A stretch of 64,000 nt of DNA from Micropterus salmoides (Eukaryota > Chordata > Actinopteri > Centrarchiformes > Centrarchidae), in NCBI RefSeq assembly GCF_014851395.1, contig NW_024041150.1, forward strand, positions 51,937,779 through 52,001,778, written 5' to 3'. Made by a program: the position numbers and the translations under genes. Position 1 is the first letter of the stretch, and each line of letters begins with the position of its first letter. The notes beneath the pieces were generated by a model. The model had not been told where the DNA came from. It saw only the letters and a list, made by a program, of their open reading frames with translations, and searched no databases. Positions 46,380-59,300 of this stretch are shown here, piece by piece.

Positions 46380-47600
46380 TTGTGCAAATGCTGCAATGCT
46401 GTCTTTCTGTCAAAAACAATCTCACACTGCGACTCAGCACCTGTGTCTTACCTTAATGCCTTTCCTGTGATAATGCCCCACCTGAAGTAGTGTTATCATA
46501 CTTCTATCTCCTATTAAGTGAGATCACATTGTATGATCACTTATTCCTAATATGAACAGTTTGACATGAAACCTCAAATGCAAGACATTGATTGCATGAT
46601 ATTAAGTTTGTCTGTGTCTGAGTCCCTAAATTGCAGCCTGTGCCCTTTTGTAGTGTGTACATACTATTTCTCATCAAACTGTGATAACTGTGATTAAATT
46701 CAGTATATATACACATCTGCCATATGTTACCATCCCTCAAAAATTCCTGCCACCCTCTCGCCACCCCATAAATATTTTTCTAGATCCACCTCTGTTTGCA
46801 ATGTATCTGTCGTCCTTCTCCACCTTCCTGGACTTTTTGTTGTACACCTTGCTGTACCTGATAATACAGAAAGAGCAGGGGCGGATTGGCCACCCGGAAA
46901 TTCTGGCATATGCCAGAGGAAATAGGTAGGGCAAGCTGCTTTGTTTGCAGCAGAGGTGTATGTTCCGTGCTTGTGTGGAAATATTAGAAGTGAAGGCAAA
47001 GAGAGCAGAATTAAAGCTATACCTACTGTGTGTAGGAGCTGCTGAGGTGTCATGTGAAGCATATGTAGGCTATAGGGTGACATGGCAAGTGTTTGTGTTG
47101 GCTGTGGGAGACATTTTGAGAGCTGTTATAAATCAGCTTCCATTCAAAGTCAAGTCTCCCTGCCTGTAAACCTTTCCTCTTTAGTGAACATTTACTATAC
47201 TTTAACTTACTTACACCCACGAATGAAAGAACTGATCAAGCACATTTAATTGAAATTAACTGACATCCCGACAAAATATTGTTACTATAAAATACAAGTG
47301 ATAAGTTTGCTAAACACATTATTTTTTAATGTCGACCAAAGGATTTAATAATTTAATAAGTTACTTTGATAAGGACAATGGATATTGATAACATTTCTGA
47401 AAATATGCCAGAGTTAGCCAAAAAGGCTTATTTTCAGCTGTCCCCAGTTAAAAAATACCATACCAATTCCAATGTACAATAAAGACATGAATGACAAGCA
47501 TGTGGGTAGAGAAAAGCAAGAATAATCAATAACTGAAATAAAACTTTATTATCTCCTTTTAGTTCATGTTTGACAGGGTTCCCATGAGGTGACAGGACAC
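46380..47600. other. Intergenic stretch with one DNA-element end, no gene
   Basis: AT-rich. At 46874-46895 it has caggggcggattggccaccc, which matches the terminal motif of a widespread fish hAT-type element; a clear partner end was not found. No convincing coding sequence. Confidence 0.45.
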
Positions 47601-48477
47601 ACAACCTTGTGGATATTAATTTATTTAGGGGAAAGAAGGGGTTGAGGGACTGAAGTTGAGGGGAGAGGTGGAAGCCGGGGAGACGCCGGCACGGGTAACC
47701 GAGGAGACTGAGACCAGAGGGCCGGGGGGCACTGGGGGCCGAGGAAGAGACGAGGCACGGGAGAACTGGGAGGATGCCGTGGGGAAAGTCCGAGGGGAGA
47801 GGGCAGGTGAGCGAGCCCAGCCGACTTGACAGAGGACGAGGGTGAGTGAACCTGGGGAGAGACAGACAGACAAACAAGGTTAGTGGCTCTGGAAAAACCA
47901 AGGACAGTGAGACAGATCATGCAGGTTATGTGATAACTTGAGAGATCAAGCGGCACCGGGTTAGGAGCAACGACGATCAAGCAGCAATGCAGTGGAGAAC
48001 CAGGGCAGAAGTACTGTTGGAGATGAGGCTGATTGCTGGCAGGTGTGGCAGGCAGAGGAGGTGGCTGATGAGGTGCAGGTGCAGGTCGTTAGCTGGGCTC
48101 AGGAGTGGAGGGAGAGAGAGAGGGGGAGAGGGAGAGAGCACACGCAGGGGAGGAGACACAGGGAGACAGGCAGAGTACAGGAAAACTCCAGGGAAAACAG
48201 AATCACAGATAAAACAGGAGAAATAACCAGGACACTCACCGTCAGCCGGGCTGCCACCACAACAGGGCCCCCTCCTCAATGGACGCCTCCAGGCGGACCT
48301 CCCAGTTGGCTGGGAAGAAGTCCAGGGGGGGGATCCGGTTGGCGGGGGTCCAGGGTCCAAAAGAAACGAGACACAGAGAGGGGGACAGAGCTGGGAAGGG
48401 TCAGGCGAACAGGCAGGGCAGAACTGAGGGAACAGGGCCAGACGGGATGCTGGATGGCAGAGCTGCTGGACCAGGGA
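47601..48477. repeat. Purine-rich (GGA/GAG) low-complexity block
   Basis: G/A-rich on the plus strand, with many gggag/gagac runs, leading into the 42-bp minisatellite. Long open frames on both strands result from composition. Possibly the flank of a retroelement, but no protein motif supports that. Confidence 0.5.
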
Positions 48478-48998
48478 GTTCAGGGGGGTGTCCCAAGAGC
48501 GGAGCAGAGAGACCAGGGAGTTCAGGGGGGTGTCCCGAGGGCGGAGCAGAGGGACCAGGGGTTCGGGCGGGCGTCCCGAGAGCGGAGCAGAGAGACCAGG
48601 GAGTTCAGGGGGTGTCCCGAGGGCGGAGCAGAGGGACCAGGGGGTTCGGGCGGGCGTCCCGAGAGCGGAGCAGAGAGACCAGGGAGTTCAGGGGGGTGTC
48701 CCGAGGGCGGAGCAGAGGGACCAGGGGGTTCGGGCGGGCGTCCCGAGAGCGGAGCAGAGAGACCAGGGAGTTCAGAGGGGTGTCCCGAGGGCGGAGCAGA
48801 GGGACCAGGGGGTTCGGGCGGGCGACCCGAGAGCGGAGCAGAGAGACCAGGGAGTTCAGAGGGGTGTCCCGAGGGCGGAGCAGAGGGACCAGGGGGTTCG
48901 GGCGGGCGTCCCGAGGGCGGAGCAGAGGGACCAGGGGGTTCAGGGGGGTGTCCCGAGGGCGGAGCAGAGGGACCAGGGGGTTCAGGGGGGCGACCTGA
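48478..48998. repeat. G-rich 42-bp minisatellite, about 12.5 units
   Basis: Units such as gttcaggggggtgtcccgag + ggcggagcagagggaccaggg alternate with gttcgggcgggcgtcccgag + agcggagcagagagaccaggg, giving an 84-bp higher-order pair. Two units are 41 bp. Because 42 is a multiple of three and stops are absent, all three plus frames and one minus frame stay open with 14-residue repeats (for example GGSGGRPESGAERP). I read this as non-coding. Confidence 0.9.
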
Positions 48999-49414
48999 GC
49001 AACAGTTTTGATGGTTTATTGCATTAAAATATAGCTTTTTAAAAATATCATATTTTTTTCTGTATTTCATCTCCATGTAGTCTGTAATGGTAAAATAAAT
49101 ATGTTAATGTACAATGGGGATTTATATTCCTTAGCTTCTGACCTTTCAAAGGAGACCAGAATTATGCATTTAGGCCAAATGATTGAAGAGTTATTCCTGA
49201 TTCATTTTGGGTTTGTTATTTTAAGTGTGTTTCCTGGAAAAGGGTGTTTGTTTTAAACAGGTGAATGTTAGTTTTTCTAGACCGGTTGTTATTGATCACC
49301 TGATTCTGAGGAATTGGTGAATAATGCTAATGTTAAAAAAACACATGAAGTCATACGATTTGCAGTCATGCTTGTCTGACGAGATATAAGGCCAGCACTA
49401 AATGAACGTGTTTA
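48999..49414 (+). promoter_or_regulatory. Upstream region and promoter of the L-amino-acid oxidase gene
   Basis: Unique sequence upstream of the gene. It contains TTCCTGGAA (49231-49239), a palindromic STAT/GAS-type site, and a TATA-like TATAAG (49385-49390). Transcription is expected to start about 25-30 bases downstream of the TATA-like box. Just after that, AGTTTCCCTTCA (49424-49435) resembles half of an interferon-response element. These are sequence matches only; inducibility is inferred from the known cytokine control of mammalian IL4I1. Confidence 0.45.
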
Positions 49415-49478
49415 AGAAGCCACAGTTTCCCTTCAGGTTTCTCTAACGGCAGATTCTGTCATTTTAGCTCTTCAAAGG
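49415..49478 (+). other. Probable non-coding exon 1 of the L-amino-acid oxidase gene
   Basis: Stretch downstream of the TATA-like box ending in AAAGG followed by donor GTAAGA (49479). It has no ATG. The start is estimated from the TATA spacing. The next exon probably begins near 49891, after a pyrimidine-rich tract. Confidence 0.4.
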
Positions 49479-49924
49479 GTAAGAATCATCAGTCATTTTA
49501 TTTATTTTTTATCTTAGACTAAAATTCAAACGTGCAAATAATAACATATAATTCAGTTAAAAGAAAACAATCTAGGTTTTAATAGCAAATATGTACATTT
49601 AAGGAATTTACAGAATGTGTAAAACATTCTGTAAACATTTTCTCAAAACTGAGTTACACTCACAATCACATGATTGTGTTTTTCTTGAGAGTTTCTTCAG
49701 GTTTTCTTTTGTTAAATAAATTCTGTACATGTTTGAATAATATGATCATCAAATTACATTGAATTCAAAAGTAAATGTCTTTGACAAATTGACACAGTTT
49801 TGTCAGACAGAGAAGTCACGATGTTCCAGGATTAAAACCTGCTGTCTATTGTGTATATTTCTCTTCTTCATCCCCTTCATGTCACCGAAGAGGGAAAGAA
49901 GACGTAATAGTCTTAATAACTGAG

Positions 49925-49955
49925 ATGGATCTGCAAGAGCCAAAATGGAAATTCT
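49925..49955 (+). CDS. LAAO (il4i1-like): LAAO coding exon 1 (start codon and start of signal peptide)
   Basis: ATG at 49925, ten codons MDLQEPKWKF plus one base, then donor GTGAGT (phase 1). This ATG was chosen because only this frame joins the next exon to give a continuous signal peptide. The nearby ATG at 49945 would give the wrong phase. Confidence 0.8.
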
Positions 49956-50216
49956 GTGAGTATTTTCTAGCAAAATTAATATTGAAGGAACACTTAAACT
50001 TTTACTGTCTTTGAAACACTTTGTTCTGTAAACACTTTTGGCAACCTGATCTGGCTGGTAGTAAATAGTGTTGAGTTCTGTCAAGTACAGTTAAGTGACT
50101 CTGTTGTAGCGGCTCAACTAGATTTTGGCTCTACAACTTTGCTTCAGGGGAAAAAGCAACTACAGTGAATCAGTAAAGATTAAAAATAATTTGATTAAAG
50201 TTGGATCGTGTGTGTT

Positions 50217-50301
<85 letters not shown>

Positions 50302-53300
50302 CAGTTGCTGTCAGTGTGCTGCTGCTCACACTGTACCCCAGTGACACTTCTGCAAACAACCTGAAGCAACAACTAGCTGATTGTCTGAAAGATAATGACT
50401 ACGATGTGCTGCTGCAGACTGTGCAGACGGGCCTTCCAAAAACTAAAACACCTCATCATGTTGTTATTGTTGGAGCTGGAATGGCTGGACTGACAGCTGC
50501 CAAGTTACTGCAAGACGCCGGACACACGGTACATACACACACATACACAGATAATATTTCTACCAAAATATTTGGGGGTTTGGGGTCCTGCAGATTAACC
50601 CAATATGGAGTCTAGGGGGAATAAATTACATGCAGGGCTCCTTTTAACCTCTCCCTAACCCCTGTAACCACACTGGTTTGTGATAATTTGAAGGCCATTG
50701 GGAATTTTGGACAGGGGGACAACATTTTCCAAACAATTTCAAAGAAGCTCTTGGCCAATTTGAATACACATTAAATGTGTATAAAAATATTTTATCATGT
50801 ATTTGTCTTTGTTTGGGGAAATAACCTCTGATATTAAATAATTTTAATTCAATTAGAAACTCCATCACTTTAACTCGTGTGTTTCAGCAGGTTTCTGCTC
50901 ATTTAGAATCTCTGACAGGTCCAGAAAAAAGTTGTACGAGAATAACGTCATGATTTAATGAGAATTCATAATATTTTTAAACAGTCTACCTGCCCTATGC
51001 TGTGCACAAGCCTGCATTATTGCTCTGCTGATTTGGCCCGTGCAGACCGTTTGCAGACACAGAAACGTTTGGGACTGTACTACTGGATGAGAGGAGGAGG
51101 TGGATAAACTAAACCTACTGAAAACACTTCTGATCAGGCAGAAATATCACCACAAATCCACACAAATGTTCACTTCAGCCACTCAGATAAAGTGCAGCTC
51201 AAGGTCCCAAACAGAGGAGGTCTACTCCTCAGATTTTAGATGTTTATTTTGCAAAACCCTTTCAGTTAGTTACTGCATGAGAGGCACTCTCAACGTCTGA
51301 GAGTTGGCAGCTCTGGTGTTACTTTATTTAAAGGTTTATTATTTAAAGCAAAGTTTTGCTAGTCTCCCTGCTCCTCACCTTTACCAGTCAGACATACATG
51401 GTGCTTGTGAACACATTGTTGGCCAGAGATTTGGCCATTGCCTCCCTATGCTTTTATTTTTCTCTGTTTGTTTCAGCTGCTCTTTTCTGGGCCCCTGACA
51501 GCCTGCAGCGTTCGCTTAAAGCGACTCGCTTTACATTTACGGGTCCTGCACATCTGAACTGCCAAATGTTTCGACCGTACCATTTTCACAATAACAGCAG
51601 GGAGCGGATTATCAGATGACAAGTTTGAAATGTGTTTTAATGATAATAATACATTTATTTATCATGTAAATACATATAAAAAGTTGTATTATTTATAAAA
51701 GACAATAAGTCTAACTTGATCCCATTTATGGGTTAACCATAGACTTTTGCATGGGCCCCCTCTAGGCCTCGGGCCGGGGTCATCTGTACTCTTTGACCCA
51801 CCCTGATGGCGGGCCTAATCATTTGCAATAATTTTGACACAGGAGCCATGTTAAGGGCCCTGCCATTCATTTATAATAATAATAATAATATCATAATAAA
51901 TCAAATTACCACAAACTAATTCACGGCCTTTGGAGCCGTTACACATGTAGCTTTTTAAATCAGGGACATCTAACTTTTTTGAAAACAAATTATGGGTAAT
52001 TATTTTTAATAGTAGTAACAAAGGTAGCAAGAATAGTTAGAATAGTGACAGCAAACGTTTTACAGCAGCAGAAGCAATACTAGTAGTAGCAGTATTTGCC
52101 ATAGTAAAAACTGCATTATTAGTACCAGCAGCAGTAGTTGTGGCAGTTTAGTAGAATAGTAGTAGTAGCAGCAGTGGTAGTACAAGTAGTATAACAATGG
52201 CAGATTCAACAACAGCATTATTACTTCTAGTAGTAGTTTCAGCATCAAATGTAGTAGTAGCATTAACAGTAGTGTTGGAATCAGCATAGGGTGACCAGAC
52301 GTCTCTGTTTTGAACTGTGTGTTAATCATAGACTTTATAAGGTGTTAACAGACATGAAATCAGATTTTACGTGGTTAGAAAGAATGGACAGCAGAGCACA
52401 CAAGTGTTGTGCCGAAAGGTGATTGCCATCCGTGTGAGCGTGCGCAGCATCTAATGTTGTCGCCCAGCCGGTTTTCATTTCAGAAATGTGGTCACCTTGA
52501 ATCAGCAGCAATATTAGCAGTAGAATTATTTTCAGTACTGGTAGCAGAAGTTGTTAGTAGTTGTAGTAAGACTAGTAATAGTAGCGATAGTTATTGTGGT
52601 AGTACCAGAAGCAGTAGGAAAAGCAAAAGCGGTAGTATAACCACACCTAGTATCTTTGAAACATTACTTGACCTGCCTCATTTGTAATATCTGTTTATAT
52701 TTACCTGTACTGACAAGGTAACGATATTGGAGGCTAGCGGCCGTGTTGGAGGACGGGTGGAGACCTACAGGAATGAAGAAGAGGGCTGGTATGCTGAACT
52801 GGGAGCCATGAGGATCCCAAGTTTTCACAAGTGAGTTAATGTATTTTTTTTAAATTGAGCATTTAAATATATAAATACGTATGCAACCTTTCCCCATCTC
52901 AGACCAACATGACTGTGTAAAAGAGAAGCTTTTGAAGCTACATTGAAAAGTGTACAAATTGGCATTCCAGCTTTTTATGAGGTTGATTTGCAAAGATACC
53001 ATCCAAACATGGATACTAGCAATTTATTTTTACATTAAAGGTAAGCTGAAAATGGAGCTTGATAGAATCCAGAAGAGGTCGTCGCCGTTGTGTTTGTTAC
53101 TTAACTAAAAGATCACAAAGGGATGTAGAAATGTAGCCGCTAAGCATCAGAAGAAGCTTTTTCATTTACTGTCTTGGCTCAAACACAGTACAAAACACTT
53201 GCAGTCACCAGCTGACTCTGCCACCATCACCTCTGTCAACAGGATCGTCCTCACGGTTGCTAAAGATCTGGGGGTCAATCTTACTGACTTCATCATGGAT

Positions 53301-56300
53301 AACGATAACACCTTTTATCTGGTTAACGGGTTGCTGGAGAAAACATCCACAGTGAAAAAAACCCCTGATATCCTGAAATACAATGTGAGCCCAAGTGAGA
53401 AAGGGAAGTCAGCTGAAGAGCTGCTACAGCAAACATTGCAGGAGGTATGTAATAATCACGGTCAGTGATGAATAATTATGAACAGCATACTTGCCAACTT
53501 CAAGACATAATTGCCTAAACTGGGTGATGAAACTTAACCACTGTTCCCTTCAGAAAACCTGTCATCCCAGAGACGGTTTTCTTGCATTCTAGTGAGTCAT
53601 TGTTAAAAAGCAAGAGCGCAGGTTTAGCTTCAACATTTGAGGGGTCACACATTAAGTGGGGGGTCTGGGCCTCCTCCTCCTGAAAATGTTGATCCTTAAA
53701 CACTGTGATGGCAATTTGAGTTTTCAAATAAACAGCTCAGGCAAACACGTGAGTAAGGAGAGCTTCAGCATCAAGCATATCTTCCCACAGAGACACGTTG
53801 TCCCTGAGTCCAGGATTACATGCAATATGTTTGGAGATGATAATTATGGAATTCGCATTACAACACTTAATTTCCTGCATTCTTATATGCTGGTTATATG
53901 CAGTTTAGATGCTAACTGCTCAGCAGTAACATTTAGCATGTGACAGATAGAAATGGCACCATTAACCCCCTACTAACAATAGTTCTCTACCATATTTCAT
54001 TGCAGGTAATTCAATACTTACTCTGGACCAAAATGTTGAATTTAACATGCATCAATTCTCTCAAGTCTTCCTATTCTTTATTGTAGGTGAAAGACTATGT
54101 GGTAACTAAAGGCTGCGAGGAATACCTGAGAAAATACGACCATTATTCTGTGAAGGTAAAACACGGCATGATCTCATTGAGTGTGTAAATAAGAAAACTG
54201 TGTGTTGAGAATGACTTGGCTTTCTTTTAGTGCAAGTGCCCTTTCCAAATGTTTGCCATACAGTCAACTAATAGTTAACTTGAATAAGAAAACACCTTTG
54301 GTTGAGCTTAACGTTCTATTCGAAAAACAGGTTGTCCTACATGTTAATCTTTGACTATGGCGAGTCACATGCGGTGACCTGATAAAGTAACCGAATCAAT
54401 ACTTGAATAAAAAACCTTCAAACATTTTCACTGCCACTGCACCACCCAGTCTTATGAGTGTGCAGAATTAGTCCCCTGGTTTTAAACCTTCACACTTTTT
54501 GCTGTCACACTGTAGCTCCGCTTTAATCTTGAGAAGCTGCAGAGCTGCAGTCACTATTCACTAGCCTCTGCTGTAACTTATACTGTGCATTTACAGCTAA
54601 ACAATGGTGATAAATGATCAATTTTGGTTTTATTAACGCATTTTAAAAATTATTATTCAAGGCTTATATCTTTTCTCATTTGTATTTACAGCATTATATG
54701 TTAATTTTTCTATCATAATAGGCAGTATATTAACTTATTGGGAGAAAAACGTCAGTTATATGTAAAATCACATGTTGAGCACCCACCATATCACAAAAAT
54801 GGTATGATTATCGTTTCATAATGCCGCTTCGAAGATTCAACAGTGAGATTGAAAGTCAAATCAGGGTCTATCCATGGAAGCATAGATGATTTTGGGTCAG
54901 CACTAAGGAATTTATAACTTATTTGATCAGTTCCCAGTCTGTGAGTGGCAGATTATCCTCTCTCATTGCAGTGGGCTGTGAGGGGAGTTTAAGTTGCTCT
55001 TTCTGGAACCGAGAACGCAGTGTTTCCCTCTTCTCTTTGTTAACAACTGTAACAAAGGTAGAGTTGTCAGTAAACCCACTTTCTGGACTACACCTGCATC
55101 GAGCGTCTTCGTCCTCAGAAGCAGCCGCCCGTCAGCAACAGTTCCTGGGGCTGAGAGGCTGACAGACAGCACAACCTGTTAATATCATTAGGTCTCCATA
55201 CAAGGGTACAGCTTAGATTACATTCATCTGAAAATATAAAGACACTGAACATGTGGGGTGGCGATGGCGCAATGGATAAGACACATGCCTTTGGTGTGAG
55301 AGACCCAGGTTAAATCCCCCACTGTGACTCATCCACCAATGTGTCCCTGAGCAAGATACTTAACTCCTAGTTGCTCCAGAGGCGTGCGACCTCTGACATG
55401 TATAGCAATTGTAAGTCGCTTTGGATAAAAGTGTCAGCTGAAATAAATGAAAAAACAACACTGCTAATTTGTGAAAATCACACAGGGGTAAGAATCATAG
55501 TAAGATAGCTAACATTGTTTCACCTACTATTAAACGTGCAAGACATTTCCTCTTCCATGTAAATTTACTCATTTGGCAGTCAGTTTTGTCCCCACAAAAA
55601 TTAAGAGAAAGTTTTCATGACAGAGATTTAATCCCCAGACCTGCTGTACGAAGAGCAATGACACTGCCACTGAGTGGGAATCAAACCCAGGTCTCCCACG
55701 TCAAAGGTATGATGCTTATCCACTGTGCTATGGACCCCTCAAAAATATATACATGCTCACTTTGCACATATATATACATACTTAATATCATGTTAATGTG
55801 AGACCTCAATATTAAATGTACATTTAACCTCACATTAAATGTTCAGTGTGTAAGTTTTATTGACATCTAGTGGTGAGGGTTGCGAATTGCAACAAACTGC
55901 TCACTTTGAGATAACAGAGAATAGCCAGTCAAGAATGAGATTTCTTTAATATATTAAGAAATTATATTTACATAACTGTTCAGTAAAATGCTTGTATAGC
56001 GCCTTTCTAGTCTTTTTGACCACTCAAAGCGCTTTTACACTACTTCTGCATTCACCAGTCACACACATTCATACACTGAGCCTAAGTGCTCAAACGGAAA
56101 CTAACATTCACACTCACGCCAGGGATTGAACCGCCGACCTTCCGATTAACGGCGAACCCGCTCTACCTCCTGAGCCACCATATAGTATTGCGAATATTAC
56201 ATTATATTACATTTATTCAGTTAGCTAACACTTTTTTTTACAATTGCTATACATGTCAGAGGTCGCACACCTCTGGACCAATGAGGGGTTAAGTGTCTTG

Positions 56301-59300
56301 CTCAGGAACACAATGGTGGATGGGTCACAGTGGGGGATTGAACCTGGGTCTTCATGTGTCTTATCCATTGTTCCATCACCACCCCCCTATATTATTGTTG
56401 GTGAGCAGTTTTGGCGAGGGTCCACAATCACAGAGAGAATGAATGTTTTTCCTTGTCAATGTTTGTATAAACTTTATTTAATATGTGGTTTGTAATGGAC
56501 TGTGGTGCAGAAACAGTGAGAGTGTTTCACACTCTTGTCTTACATTTTCCATGTTATCTGTCAGTGGCCAAATCACAGTAACATATGGTTTTACTGAATA
56601 ATTAAGTAAATATCATTTCTTAATAAATATACCTAAAGAAACCTCATTTCTTGACTGCCCACTCTCTGCTGTCTCAGAAGACACACCTTTTGTGTATGTC
56701 AGTCACCGTAGCTTTAGATTTTACATAGAACTACCAGTTTTCCTCCATTAAGTTAATATACAGCCTATTACAATATACATTTCAACATTTAATGCTGTAA
56801 ATAAACATGTAAAAAGAATAAAACTTTCAATAAATGTTTTAAAGTGCGTAAATAAATTCAAAATTGTAACCTAACCCTGGGTGTATGGAGGTAAATCGGT
56901 GCCAAAACCATTGAAAATGGACATACTAAAAATCACAAATAGATATTACAACTTGTAAACACAAAACATAATCTACAAATAGATTAAAATTCCGCTAACA
57001 AAGTCCTCATGATCCGCAAATGTAAAACAAGATCTATAAATAGATACAAAATCCTCTGTCTGTCTGTATGCAGCATTAGTAACTTGAATTTGATTCTGGA
57101 GGCCACGGGGAGCCAGTGGAGGTCACTGAGTAATGGAGTGACATGAGTATTTTTGGCCTGTACCAGAAGCTGGGTGGCGTACTGAGTGAGGTAGGGCCTG
57201 ATTTTCCTTATGTTGTATAGAGCAAAACGGCATGGCCGGGAGACAGTAGCAACATGGTCTGAAAAGGACAGCTGGTCATCAATCATGACACCCAAGTTTC
57301 TCACCACCTTGGTTGGAGTGATGGTTGAGGAGTCAATTTGTAGTGTGATGTTATGGTGGATAGATTGCTTGGCTGGAATGACCAAGAGTTCAGTCTTAGA
57401 GAGGTTTAGTTGAAGGTGGCAAGCCTTCATCCATGCAGATATGTCCAAGAGACAGTCCGTGATCCGCACAGAGATGGTGGGATTACCTGGCGGGAAGGAT
57501 AGGTAGAGTTGCGTATTGTTTGCGTAGCAGTGGTAAGAAAAGCTGTGCGAGCGAATGATCGGCCCCAGTGAGGTGGTGTAAATTGAGAAGAGAAGGGGCC
57601 CTAGCACTGAGCCTTGGGGCACCCCTGTGGAGAGGCAGTGGGAGGATAATTGTCCTTGCCACAAAACATTGTAGGAACGCCCCGAGAGGTAGGATTCGAA
57701 CCACAGGAGTGCTTTACTGAGTTGCCCATGGCTGAGAGAGCGGATAGCAGGATCCTGTGGTTGATTGTGTCAAAGGCAGCTGATGTGTCAAGCAGGATAA
57801 GAACCGAGCATTGGGCTGCAGCTTTAGATGACCTTAGGTCTTCTGTTACAGATAGAAGAGCCGTTTCAGTAGAGTGGGCACTCTTAAAACCAGACTGGTA
57901 TGGATCTAGGAGGTCATTCCGTAAGAGGAATTCTGAGACCTGTTTGAATACTGCCCGTTCAATAGTTTTGGATAAAAATGGTAGAAGAGACACTGGTCGA
58001 TAGTTCTCAACTTGAGATGGGTCAAGTGAGGGCTTTTTGAGCAAGGGTGTAACCCGGGCCCTTTTGAAAGTGGTCGCGAAGGTTTCTGAAGCCAGAGAAG
58101 TATTTATCACATGAGTGATTGTTGGGACCACGGTAGGAGATATGGCTTGGAGAGATTCGTAGGAATCGGGTCCAGTGGGCATGTAGTTGGACGGCTACGG
58201 GTCAAGAGAGGAGTAAACAAGGAGAGTGAAGAACCACTGACCTGGGAGGGCAGAGGAAAAGATGTAGTAGGACTGCTACAATGGTTGAGTTTGAATGTTT
58301 CAGAGAATTGGCTAGTTATAGCCGCCACTTTGCCTGTGAAGAAGGCAGCAAAGGTATCAGCAGACAAGTTTGTGGGTGGTGGAGGTGGAGGAGGATTTAG
58401 TAGCGCTTTAAAAGTGGAAAATAATTTCCTTGAGTCAGTGGCACTGCTAATTCTGTCATTATAGAGGTTAAGGTTGGCAGGGTCTTTGGTTTTTCGCCAT
58501 TTTCTTTCTACTTACTTACTGAGATCAGTACGGAGTCCATGGATGGTATCAGTTAGCCACGGGTGGGACTGGTTTGGGCGAGCAGGCTTGGTGGATAGAG
58601 GACACAGGCTATCCAGGCACGAACCTAGTGTAGAGCACAGAGATTGTATGGCATTATTGACCTCAAGTGAGGAAAATGTGTTGAGGGAAGGTAGAGCAGA
58701 AACTACCACTGAGGCAAAGTGAGCGGGAGACAGGTTGCGGCGGTGTGAGACCAATGGTGTTGGAAGAATGGGTTTTTCCTGTAGGCATACCGTGAACTGA
58801 ATGAAATAGTGGTCAGACACATGTAGAGGTGTGACTGTTAGGCACTCTGTGGTACAGTTTCGAAATTGGATAAAGCCATCAAGTTCTTAAAAAAACTCCA
58901 GCACAGAGAAACAAAAACACACAACCACAGCAGTTTGGCAGGTCTGGATACGGATTGGGCGCCGGATTCTGCAGACAGAGGGGGAGGGGGACATGAGCAC
59001 ATCGCTTTCCAAAACACTAAGTTAGGAGGTTGTTTACCAGACAAAAGCTGCGATACAACAGCCCACTGTATTGATCAATAAAGAGTAAAAGTTCTGTTGC
59101 GTTCTACCTGTTATACATAAGAGCCGACTGACATTAAAATAATTCCAGATGGCTCGCTGACGCTCATCCAGTGTTCGTTGAAGAGACACTAATGTTTTAA
59201 GGATGAAACTGCTTCATGCAGTGTTTTTAATGTTTTAATGTATGTTTTGGACAGGGCACGACCTCTGTGTTAATTCGGCTCCCGGTAGAAACCTCCTGAA

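Noticed and set aside
47992..49011. 339-, 239- and 179-codon plus frames and a 184-codon minus frame
   Set aside because: All result from the stop-free 42-bp minisatellite and the purine-rich leader. No protein motif other than the repeat.
50125..50372. Cys-Val and Thr-His repeat frames
   Set aside because: Translations of the (TG)38 microsatellite.
52060..52687. Leu/Ser-rich frames on both strands
   Set aside because: Translations of AGT/AGC triplet-rich sequence within an intron.
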